Part shown: one piece after another, positions 43,534 through 53,300 of the stretch
Layout of the letters: every line of letters starts with the position of its first letter
Position numbering within the stretch: position 1 is the stretch's first letter
NCBI RefSeq assembly: GCF_910592395.1
Contig: NC_088308.1
Span: forward strand, 20,477,501-20,537,500
Direction of reading: 5' to 3'
Origin: Lineus longissimus
Lineage: Eukaryota; Nemertea; Pilidiophora; Heteronemertea; Lineidae
Length of the DNA: 60,000 nt
Position numbers and translations under genes: made by a program
Notes under the pieces: model-generated
The model's database searches: none
What the model was told of the DNA's origin: nothing
Seen by the model: only the letters and a program-made list of their open reading frames with translations

Positions 43534-43671
43534 TCAGTCAACCCGGAGTTCGGAAGCCGAGGATTGTCCCGATACCCCGGCGGCCCAGCCTGTGGTGAGG
43601 GATAGCACGAAGTATTGATCCAAACCAGCTGATATCTCCCGGCGTATGATCCAAGCCCGAGTGATACTCAT
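43534..43671 (-). CDS. 45-residue ORF below a CpG-dense patch
   Basis: The minus-strand ATG is at 43671-43669 and the TGA at 43534-43536. The upstream 43730-43790 region is CpG-dense (CCGGCCGCGTGGGCGCGCC) with an ATTGG word nearby, as at a promoter. The N-terminal half is basic (TRAWIIRRE), the second half neutral. On +, the same DNA holds a possible exon at about 43537-43594 (acceptor GTACTCAG, donor CTGTG followed by GTGAGG), so strand is uncertain. Its phase does not join the 43082-43138 exon. Confidence 0.2.
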   Translation of the reverse strand: MSITRAWIIRREISAGLDQYFVLSLTTGWAAGVSGQSSASELRVD

Positions 43672-44849
43672 TCTCTCGTGGTAAACCAATCTGTTGATTC
43701 ACAGTGGAGGAGCTCCCGAAATGATTCGTCCGTGTTTGGTTTGTGTCCGGTCGGGTTCCGGCCGCGTGGGCGCGCCCAACAGTCCAAGACCAAACGACCC
43801 CAGGTCAAACAATGAAATAGCAGGGTGCATGATTTCATGGAAAGGTCACCAAAGTTGACAGGCTACAGAATTTCATACAAAAAATCTTCCTGGAGTGACT
43901 AAGGTGGCAGGTTACACAATTTTTATCCGCGAAGAGACTACTTACAAGGGAAGTTACATAACTTCCTGAAACTCGCTGAGGATGAAAAACATCACGAAGT
44001 TACCATTGTCAAGTAATTGTTCGATTTATCGGAATCGGGTCGGTTATGCAGCATTGCAGAATTTCACTACCCAACCCGAGCAAATGTAAAAGCAGGATTC
44101 CTGGAAATGTCTGAAGAACGCACCAAAGTGCGATGAAATTAGGCATTTTACATAAACGTAGCATGATGCCATCTGTTGTAATGTTTGAGATAGTTCACTT
44201 GGCCAACTTGCCATTGAATTCACTAGCCTATTTTTGTAAAGTTCTCAGTCTTGTCCGTTACCCACCAGGGCCTGCTTGTACAAAACGAGCCAGTCTCTAA
44301 CATTAGCGGGCTCGCTGAGGAGATCAGCCAAGTTACATGAAAGTTATAACGCCAGCGTCAGTGACTGCATTCTATTTCAGGATGATGCTGAACGCTACTG
44401 CTTCATCTCATGTCAGTATTTCATCTGTCATGTCTGTTCGTTCTCTTAAGTTCGCCGCCATGACTCTTGTTTGGTGTTATTCGAGTGCAAGTCAATTGAT
44501 TTTTGATAGGCAATAATGGCCGATAGCTTCCTTAAAGTGCACATGCTTTGGTGCGCTTTACTGGCATGGTCAGCAGTATACGTGCAAGTTGAAAACCCCG
44601 CATCGCGGAGGGACGAGTGCCAAGTTAAATTTTTAGAAAGCACCAACTAGTCGCAGCGTGAAACGGATATAATACGGATGCATGCTGTAATAAATCGGCG
44701 GCGTTGTTTCATCTTTTATCAACACAGGACTCATCCATCATGGCTCTGAGTACAAATTAATCATTTTGTTCAATCAAAGTGCTTGATACCTCAATGTGTG
44801 TTTGGGACTGATAGTTAGCTGGTTATCGATGCTCAAGCAGAGGCCGATT
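43672..44849. other. CpG patch and unassigned sequence
   Basis: CpG-dense at about 43730-43790, then ordinary AT-rich sequence with no defended exon. Confidence 0.35.
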
Positions 44850-45190
44850 CTGTCCTAATCGACCTGTCCACACCATCCCAATCACGCTGACCACAACCCC
44901 GACATCCATCACACCCTGATGACCTCAACTTATCCATGCCATCTCTCCGCTGACCGCGGTTACCTGTAAGCGGACCCCAACTTGTCCATGTCGTCCCATC
45001 ACCTGTCCGCTTACCTCCGACCGTCACCAGTCCGCCGACCTCGATACATGTCAGTGCTTTCTTCATCACCTATCCTCTTTACCTCCGCTGACCTCAACAT
45101 GTTCACATCTCATTCCCATGCTGACCTCGGCATCATCTACGTTACCTACGCTGACCTCCCGGGCTAACCTCATCCATCCAGCCTGTGTTA
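44850..45190 (+). repeat. GC-richer, pyrimidine-biased degenerate repeat
   Basis: Irregular units of about 30-37 bp built on CTGACCTC and (A)CTTGTCCATG. TGACCTC occurs exactly at 44920, 45089, 45122 and 45152. It stays open in several frames because of composition, not clear coding. Confidence 0.45.
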
Positions 45191-45909
45191 CCTCCAACAG
45201 CTTTACGCTGATCCAGTTATGTACTAAATCAACCGTCCGCATCTTCTTCTTTACTCTGAACAAGACTATGGCCGCACCATCTCAGTCATCCGCGATGACC
45301 GCAACAAATGGTATGCCCACAAAACCATCTTGTTTTACTCGCATTGAGATTCATTTAAAGTCCATAACCTAAAGTTGACTTCAATATGATCTGGCCTGAG
45401 AGAATTGACTTGAGGAATATCCATGATGAGCAGACGTCAATCTCTCTCATCTCCTTCCTGAGCATCAACTGTGTGAACAGGTGAAATTGCGAATACATGT
45501 ATTGTAAATCTTGCATAAAAAAGAAATGAGACCAAATAAATGAGTTTACAACCCAATAAAGAGAAAGCGCCATAACTACTAATATCACCTGCCATACGAC
45601 AATGCATGCATGCTTGCACCTTCGTGTACACACAAACTTGTGTACACAGAAGACATGAACTTGACGTCAATGCCGTAGGGTTGTTACTTCCAATGTGAAA
45701 ATATGCTGTAAGAGGCAAGAAAAAAGAGCGACACATGTTTAGTCTCTGGTCTTACGCAGCAACCTATCATCTCAACTATATGAAGTAAGAATACCAGCAA
45801 CAACATGCACTGTAGACTGTCTTCAGACTTTTTGGTGACTATTAAGAAATTGTAGAGACGTCACCACCTCTAGTCGTCTTGTTGTTCCAAATCTTACGAG
45901 TTATGTTTG
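45191..45909. other. No supported gene
   Basis: Overlapping minus frames with a hydrophobic stretch (IVVWQVILVVMALSLYW) at about 45520-45600 lack clear exon borders. Confidence 0.3.
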
Positions 45910-46225
45910 TACAGTAGATCAAGGACAACAATCATGCAGTTATTACTACATAAACATGATGTACAGGATCAAGAAATATGTGACGTCACTTCATTATTTG
46001 AAACCAAACATTTTGGTGACGTAATAAACAGGAGCCATTTCGTTACTCTTTTGCATTTCGGTGACGTATATTGTAATATGCTGGATCAAGGAACATGAAG
46101 CCATTTTTCCTTAACGTAAACCTATACAAACTGGTGACGTACAAGTAGCATGCAGATTCAAGGACACCGCATTCAGTCATTTCCTTACTTGAAACCATAT
46201 ATTTTGGTGACGTATAAAGGACACG
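45910..46225 (+). repeat. Degenerate tandem repeat of about 73 bp carrying TGACGT sites
   Basis: TGACGT occurs at 45981 (as the full palindrome TGACGTCA), 46017, 46062, 46135 and 46208; the last three are exactly 73 bp apart. A second unit word, GATCAAGGA, recurs at 45917, 45967, 46084 and 46155 (the last as GATTCAAGGA). Confidence 0.65.
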
Positions 46226-47264
46226 ACACGTTCTTATATTTTCGTCATATAAATCAAATTAAAGACTTCAGTAAAGGTCATCGATGTAATTCAAAGGAAT
46301 ATGGCACCATTTTCCTTGCAGGCATCTATTGAATACTTGGGGAAGGTAAACGACACTCCCGAGACAGTCCATTCGTCATCTATTTATACACCCCTCGTGG
46401 TGAGGGACAAGGCCGATGTACTGCGTGCAGAGTGCATACGTTCGAGAATTCAAGTACCAGTAGGCCTACATGTAAAATCAATGGCATTGCAATGAAACGC
46501 GCTTTGAATGTCGTCTCCCCTCGGTTTCTCTCCACTTTTCTGAACGGAATCACCACAATCATTATTTTAGTGCATCCTGTTGCGTCTACAATCTCTGTTG
46601 GGACGTTGATTTATGTGTGTGCACCAGCTGATCGCATGTTGCATTGCGAACTGCGTACACCCAATGCACTGAACGAACCCTACGAATATCCTTTCAATTT
46701 CTACTCCATATTTCATAAAATGACACGCGCCCAATTAAGCTTTTTAAAGTACGCTTCACCATAATGGATTAAACTTACAAATGAGCAAACTGGGAAATAA
46801 ATCATGCCGTCTGTCGGACCTCAACAAATGATAGGCCTGTTGTTCCAGCAGTGGAATGAAAAATAAAATCGGCCTGTGACAATGTGACCATTTTTTTCAG
46901 TCCTTGAGATATTAGAAAAAAAGCATGACATTTTCCATGTTTTGTGTGTTCAACCAGATGGTTACACTATTAATTCTTTCGCTTCTTTTTATTGACCGGG
47001 TTCATTGACACCAACGCTATATATTTCATATCGAAGTACAACAACTCTGGTACAGTGCCGCCTACCCTTAAACTAAGGAACTATACAAAGTTGGTCTTAA
47101 AGGGGTGATCGGCTCAGTGACGTTTATCATAATTTGAGGCAAGAAAACTACACTTGTTGACGTCAATATTGACTTCTTCACTGCGAACTCCAAATGATTC
47201 ATACAACAATTCATATCTCAAGCGGCCCATTCAAAATCTCACCCCCGGATCTCGCATCACCTAC
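46226..47264. other. No supported gene
   Basis: A plus frame at 46432-46764 opens at ATG but has no recognised domain or splice context. Confidence 0.3.
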
Positions 47265-47441
47265 CTTCAATTGATACGTTCCCGATCCACCGCGACCCGG
47301 TACAATGCCTTTCATTTTTAACGCCATGCTTCCATTGACCAGACGAGTTACCTTGGTGACACACGCAGACGATCGCATAATGATCATTTCCAGGAACTGT
47401 CTCATCATCCTTGCTTCATTACCATAATCTGATGACGTCAA
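47265..47441 (-). CDS. Candidate exon, unrecognised
   Basis: A minus-strand frame ending at a very good donor (TTGAAG followed by GTAGGT). It includes VNGSMALKMKGIVPGRGGSG. The left boundary is uncertain: the best acceptor (GATGAGACAG) has a poor tract. A second donor (ACCAAG followed by GTAACT) lies inside. It may belong to the minus gene at 47491-48151 as an alternative 3' exon. Confidence 0.25.
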
Positions 47442-47490
47442 GAATAGCCTCGGGGTGAATGAAGGTGATGCGGGTTAATAGAGTACAAGC

Positions 47491-48151
47491 TCATGTAAAA
47501 ATCGAAATATCTTCAGTATGTCCATCTATTTTATGAGAATTTAACCAAACGCAGAACGAAAACAAAAATATTGTCTTCAAAGTGGGATTTTCGTTGGTTG
47601 TGATGTTGTCTTGCGTCTGAAACCTCTCTTGATGGAAGCATTCCTGTCCGAAAACACGAAAGCTAAAAAATACTCAGTGGTAAATTCCACGGTTACAGAG
47701 TAAGCAGAAAGAGAAGGGGGGCTTCTCCAGATTATAATGAAGTCTACTCTTCTACGTATATTGAAATGACAGAATCGGACGTGAGGAAATACTTACGCCC
47801 CCGGAACTGCTTGTAGCATAAATGAAGACAAACCTTACTGATATTTTACACGTATACTTGGACGTTAATCCTATGGGGGCCTTTCTATCATCAACCTCAA
47901 CTATGACCTTCTTCTCGAAAACAGCAAACTGCGGCTCCTTGATCGATAGATGCTTTTCTGCTTACGAATTCAGGGATTTTACAGGCCAGTATGATTTGAA
48001 AAACACACGATGACCTTTAAAAACCCGGAGCTCATTAACAGATTCTGTCACCATGGAAGCAACCACTCTTCCAGTCTCAGGCCATCTATCCATGCAGGGT
48101 CTGAAGAGTCCGTGATAAATACTGCCGTCCCTTCCAATGAGAAGCATTCGA
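47491..48151 (-). CDS. Minus-strand gene candidate E (two or three exons)
   Basis: A long exon runs 48151 to 47797 and a terminal exon 47643 to 47491. The first frame is protein-like throughout (LLIGRDGSIYHGLF; later FAVFEKKVIVEVDD), rich in RNY codons, and closes at GGGGGC followed by GTAAGT in phase 0. The terminal exon has a strong acceptor (TTTTTTAGCTTTCGTGTTTTCGGACAG cut at 47643), 50 residues in phase, including a hydrophobic IFLFSFCVWL, and ends in TGA. One in-frame TAA (47964-47962) interrupts the long exon; it lies within a possible 57-nt GT-AG intron (48014-47958). Upstream exons were not found. The family is not recognised. Confidence 0.38.
47797..47957 (-). CDS. Exon E2 (best-supported part of gene candidate E)
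   Basis: Acceptor GTAAGCAG, donor GGGGGC followed by GTAAGT. 53 codons plus two bases, alternating charged and hydrophobic residues as in a beta-rich domain (FAVFEKKVIVEVDD, then KYTCKISVRFVFIYA). An inner GTAAGG at about 47827 is another possible donor, but the DNA after it stays open to the better one. Confidence 0.42.
47958..48014 (-). other. 57-nt possible intron containing an in-frame TAA
   Basis: Bordered by GTCATC (weak donor after AAAG) and GTAAGCAG. Its removal keeps the frame because 57 is 19 codons. If it is not spliced, the TAA at 47964-47962 truncates the product. Confidence 0.35.
48015..48151 (-). CDS. Exon E1 of gene candidate E
   Basis: Starts after GGTGAGGCAG or at the ATG 48147-48145. 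It encodes MLLIGRDGSIYHGLF and a Val/Ser/Glu-rich continuation. A second frame over the same DNA is also open and protein-like (NLGEAVECFSLEG) back to about 48207; this frame is preferred because it is the one continuous with E2. Confidence 0.33.
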
Positions 48152-48425
48152 CTGCCTCACCGAGATTGTGGTTGATACGAACCAAGCTACTTTTTAAACT
48201 TTGGGCCTAGTTTCTTCTGTTAGGGTAAAAGGAATAAATTCCTGCATGTGACGTCTCTGGTGATGTATATTTGGAGTATAAAGCCATGGAAGTGAGCATT
48301 CATCAAGTATTATATTTTTGCTCGGTAACCGTGACCCTAACCCTCAAGAAAACGAGACGTATCAAGCGAGATATTTTCTAAATCCGCTTCTTGGCTTTGG
48401 TCTAAAACATGATTTTCTTTTCCAG

Positions 48426-48713
48426 GTACCGAATCGAGCACTTCTAGGAACTGAGTGTTTTGCTATCGTTACTACAGGCCTATTAAAGCAGACGACGACA
48501 GTCCTGGATGAAATGGAGCACACTTATATCGTGGGCTTGACGACTATCAGCTGCTCCAGTAATATTACTAATTTCTCTCAAGGCCCAATAACTACATTTC
48601 GTATGGGCCTACATCTTCCTAATCCAAACCCAGCCTATTTGTCTGACCACTTGCAAACCTCAGAAAGACCTACGAATGACTCCAACTCAAGAGGGATCAT
48701 TTATCATCTGTGA
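48426..48713 (+). CDS. Candidate terminal exon, 95 residues, N-glycosylation sites
   Basis: Acceptor ATGATTTTCTTTTCCAG at 48425, then a 95-residue frame to TGA at 48711-48713. About 37% of codons are RNY, and the composition is protein-like, with two NxS/T motifs (NIT, NFS), three cysteines or fewer, and a polar end. This suggests an extracellular segment. The frame is open upstream to 48318 without an ATG. It opposes gene candidate E, from which it is separated by about 275 bp. No family recognised; no close polyadenylation signal. Confidence 0.33.
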   Translation, partial: VPNRALLGTECFAIVTTGLLKQTTTVLDEMEHTYIVGLTTISCSSNITNFSQGPITTFRMGLHLPNPNPAYLSDHLQTSERPTNDSNSRGIIYHL

Positions 48714-49830
48714 CCACTTTAGGGAATGCCTACCAATTAAGGAGGACACCAACAAGATAATCATTTCGGGACGTTCTATTAATTGAGCCCCTAATGATAT
48801 ATCCTAGCTGCAACCCCCAGCTACAACCTTCTTGAAACAAAAGGCATGACGATTCGTGAAGTGAAAAGCCCCGTGCTGAAAGGTCAGTGAACTTAATGGT
48901 TGGATGTATCACCCGAAATCACAAGCACAGTAGGCCTACCTTTTGGTGGTCCGTAAAGGATAATGTGAAAACGTAGGAGAGCAAACCGGTCGTCATGTGA
49001 AACAACTGCAACCAAAGCGCTGCGGTATGCTGCTAGTCATCGATGTGGACGAGTGAAGACGAACAACTCGGCCTCCGCAAGTAAAACATCTGCAAGCAAA
49101 TCTCTGGAGACTGCTACGAACAGTCATCAATGTGAAAAGTTAGAGAGGATCCCTGCATAAAATGTACTCTTCATCACCAGGAAGAAAACGATGTTACATG
49201 TGCAGACTTCAAGATCGGAATGAACAACGCATTAGGCGTGTCTGATATTGTCTCGATGAGACAATCCGTGCCTAATCAGGGGTAACCTTACCTAGTTGAT
49301 CAACAGGTAGCATGTTGGGTTGAATTACTGGGGTCATCACCGCCGGAGATGACAGTCTCTTCTCCTGACTCTTCTCTTGGGGATTACATGGATAAGCTCC
49401 AGTCGCAGATAACTTTTAAATAGAATCCAGGCATGTTGGAGAGACATTTCTGAAATACGAGAACGGGTTCTTAATTAATTGATATTCTTCATTACTGGCT
49501 ATAGAAGTTGATACCCAGACATCGAGAGGGTAGCCCAAAGGTCAATGGACAAGGTTGGTTAATGAAACAGCATTACAATGTAGCTTGGGAGATCACGCTG
49601 ACGTTATCCATCCCGGGACAGAAAACAAAATAAGGAACCAAGTCATTCAACTGAATTTTGAAAGCTTTCAGAAGTATCCATCATCGCCATAAGTAGACAT
49701 TTTTTGAATTTGCAGTAGCTTTTAACGAGAGAATGCATGTATTACTATTATCTTATATACTGTTGCTTTCGCATTCTATTCGTCGGTATATTCTGGACAG
49801 TTTTTCTTAATTCGCACAAAGACACCAAAC
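48714..49830. other. No gene; one strong hairpin
   Basis: Contains the nested inverted repeat at 49231-49276. No exon defended. Confidence 0.4.
49231..49276. repeat. Nested inverted repeat (two-stem hairpin)
   Basis: An outer ATTAGGC / GCCTAAT pair (7 bp) encloses ATTGTCTC-GAT-GAGACAAT (8 bp, 3-nt loop). Both stems are perfect. Confidence 0.65.
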
Positions 49831-50336
49831 TCATAAGCCTGTCGTTCCGCAAAGGACTCCCTGGCAGAGTCTTATGAAAGTGCATGCAAGTGCGGTGTGT
49901 GAAAAGAGTTGTTCTTTGGGATCGTCCTTCTGTCGCTCCTTCCTTGAAGGAGGAAGTTGGCGGGCCGACAAATCGACGACTTGTGGGAACGTTATTTGAC
50001 TATATCTCCGACCATCGTAGACGCGGCATTCCAGTTCCATGACTGACATTGCCACAAAAATTACTGTTAGTGATCAACCAAAAAACTCATAATGAATCAT
50101 ATCCCACGATCAGATGTAATTTACTTGGTTTTTTTTTTGCTATGGTGGGATGGTTTGTAGCAATTGATTCACGTGAGAATATCGGAGGACATAATTATAC
50201 ATAGTGAAAGTGAAAGCAGTATTACAGGCATGCAGGGTCGCAATACAGGAATAAGGATCACGAACGGATGGTGCGATAAACACTTACCAATATCGTTCGA
50301 TCGGACAATGGCATCATGTTCACCGGTGGACCACAT
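49831..50336 (-). CDS. Minus-strand gene candidate F (two exons, about 93 residues)
   Basis: Exon 1 (50336-50288) starts with ATG in frame after a TAA three codons upstream, runs 16 codons plus one base (MWSTGEHDAIVRSNDI) and ends at a perfect donor, GTAAGTG. Exon 2 (50063-49831) has acceptor GGTTGATCACTAACAG and continues in the required phase for 76 residues to TGA: MELECRVYDGRRYSQ, then a Lys/Arg/Asp/Glu-rich segment (SRKERQKDDPKE) and a cysteine-containing end. The intron is 224 nt. No family is recognised. A plus frame of 139 codons (50164-50583), lacking an ATG start, overlaps exon 1 antisense. Confidence 0.36.
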
Positions 50337-53300
50337 GCGTTTTTCTTATTCATCGAATGTCAAGTGTCATAAATATGCTCCTGGGTGCGCTGTAGCTTAT
50401 CACAGATTCTCTTGCGACTCCGTCGGGACTTCATCGACGGTAAAAGTGAAAACGCCAGGGTATACGACTGAGATTTTGCCATTGGCCTCGTCTTCTCGAA
50501 TCAGGTCCAAACGGATAAGTTGTACTATACTGAAAGAAGACAATTACATATACTTTTGGTGTACATGTACAAACAAGAAATAAAGACTATTGCAAGATAT
50601 TCTAGATAATTACTTGTGAGCACCAGGCGGTAACGCGAAAAGAATTTTTTGCGATCTTGCCGCGTTTTCCTCGATATTTCCTTTCTTCGAAAAAATATCT
50701 TTCCTCCATAACAGCATCTTCGATGTTTTGTTCAACCTGATGCCGCTCTTCTGTTTGTAATTGCACAAAAAAAGAAATTCACTTAGAAATGTGGCTGTTA
50801 GAAGCTTGCGGTATCCGATTTATTGTCTCAAAGTTTTCAGGCATTATTCCTTTGTCCGTTATTTCGCGCACGCGCGCAGTATCTCCGTCTGAAGCGGGGT
50901 GGTTAGAGCTGACATTATGTGGTTAGAGCTGTCAAGATGGCATAACTTGATTAGCATAATAATAACATACTTCCAGAAAAAAGATTTAAGAAATTAAAAA
51001 AATCTCGAAATGGGATGGTCGATGACGAAAGTGTTTCCCAGTCTCCAGCCAGAACTGAGCGACTGCAGGGAGGGAGTCATCGACCACAGTGATTTTTTTT
51101 TTATTTATTATTGTCATCATAATGACTAGAAGTGGGTAATAAGACGACATAGCAAACAACTGTCAGGAATTTGATCAGACGGCAATATGCGTGGGCGCAA
51201 TATGGCATGCATATTTTATGAATTTCGTTTGACTATATCGTTGCTTAGTAAAAGTTCAATAAGGCGAAATGAAATTAGATCACTTAGGCCTAAATGTAGG
51301 TCTATATCAAAATGTTAGTGACTCTTTCGCATTCAGGGATTCTTTATCAAAATTGGATACACATTTTAGTGTGATAGAATTTAGGTGGGAAGTTATGTAC
51401 CAGATGGTATGATAGCGATTCCACTCCTCATAACAGATGACAGTGAGTCACTGCCCATCCCCACCAAACTACTTCATTCAATCAACTCGGGTGGAAGAAA
51501 AGGCGCCCGCCCAGATATAATTTTAAACATTTTCAAATAGTCTTACCTTTGATGAAATATGATAAAGGAGTGTTGTAAAGGGCCCGGTTAACACAGGAAT
51601 GGGATACTTTTTTGTTGATATAGTTCCCTGCATTTTTCAAGAGGTGTTTTTTCTTCCAATCTTTATGAGGAGTCCACCATACACGTACACACATGTACAA
51701 CGTATCTATAGGATGTTTTCATACGTTTTGAACGCTTTTATTGGATATTCATAATTCTTAAGTTCAACTTACAGCGTAATTTTACGATTTAAGTTAGGCA
51801 TCTTGGAGAGCTTACGTAACATCACATCTAACATTCCTGGTCAATAGACACCATACTAAAGACGTCCCCGTTACGTTACTGAGGGGCAGAGACATGTATT
51901 CATCCACAGGCGGAAGTGTGGCACATACATGACTGTGATGGGTGAAAGTGGATTTATTCTTCAATCTTTGGTGGATTCTTAATCTACAGAGCCAGGCCAT
52001 AACAGGGATATACTTTTTGATAATTAATTTCAGGAAATATTGTGTCACTGGCCAGTTTAGAACTTGTATTCTAATAGGTCCATATCAGTCCGCGAGTGAC
52101 GATTTGATGGCAATGCTGTACACAAATCAATTTTTCTCAGGCAATCGGTATTGGATTGTTTTAAATATTTACTATTATTTCGATAAAAGCCTCTTCATAA
52201 CACATATAAAATTTGGTGGGAATTAAAGCACCCCTGGTGTACTTTTTTCACCAACCTATGTTCATTTAAATGAACACAGAATGTACACGCTGGCTAATAG
52301 AGGTCTCTGGCCTGAACTTGACGCCCATCTGCGATCAACGATTTACTACATGTATTTCCACTACTCCATGCTACAACCATCCCATAGTAAACCTGTCATG
52401 AATGATATTTTTATTAATGAATGTACGAGTACATATTATGTCTAGAAAGTAGGCAATCGTGTGTAATAGGTAGCGTAATGATACGATTAATCGCAGGAAA
52501 CCTCGATTAGCTGCGATTGTCCACTCCCCCGCACTAGCACTTGCCTTAGTGCAACATCGCGTAACTGGCAAGGCCTTGGTAAGCCCAAGGCGCCGGGGTT
52601 CGGCCAGAGTTCATCAAACCTAATCACCCCGGAAAATAAAGATTTAACCAGGATTATCAACTGTTTGTTCACGAAGTAGGCCTACGGAGCCAAAAAACGA
52701 CGTTTTTAACATTCTTTTACCACGAAAAATGTCTTGCTTTTCTTTGGGAAGGCTTTCTCTGATCTTGTCGACCAAGTATATTCTTATTCTTAGTGAAAGA
52801 GTAAAGAAAATTTTACATTATATCAGAAGTTATCAATTGATAAAACTGATTGAAAACGTCAGCAATATACCGGTACGTACATTGTAATATCACGTCTTCA
52901 TTCTTTACTTACAAGTTTTTCATCTTCAATCGTTACTGTGTTGAGGTGGACGTTGTATTCCTGAAATGATAAATAACGTCAAGAATTTTAAAAAACCCAG
53001 TCTTTATGTATTCTTGATAACATGAATTCTAAGAAAAAAATCCTAGGGAATAAAGGAAGGACACCTTGGCACCATTTGAATCCGGGAGAGCCTCGGTGAT
53101 TCCTTCTCTAAACGAAGTCGGAGCCCGTCAACTTTCTAATCCAATCTATCATCTCTTTGAGAATTATCCGCTAAATCTTTAATCAAACAACCAAAGCGGT
53201 GTATAAGCAAGCAAGATAAAGTGGCAGACCATCAGTCGCAGTTGACGAAGACCCTGGGCAAGAGGAATGTAATGACATTTCCAGGAAAGACTTCCAAAGA

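Noticed and set aside
44833-45372. Several overlapping ORFs on both strands
   Set aside because: Stop codons are rare here because of the C-rich TGACCTC repeat composition; no frame is favoured.
50290-50335. Plus-strand RSDNGIMFTG, similar to the SDNG string of retroelement integrases
   Set aside because: The frame is only about 25 codons long and none of the other integrase landmarks follow; the same DNA on the minus strand forms an ATG exon with a perfect donor.
50164-50583. 139-codon plus ORF whose stop overlaps AATAAA
   Set aside because: No ATG start (opens at TTG), no acceptor at its left edge, and antisense to the two-exon minus model; the AATAAA overlap is probably chance.
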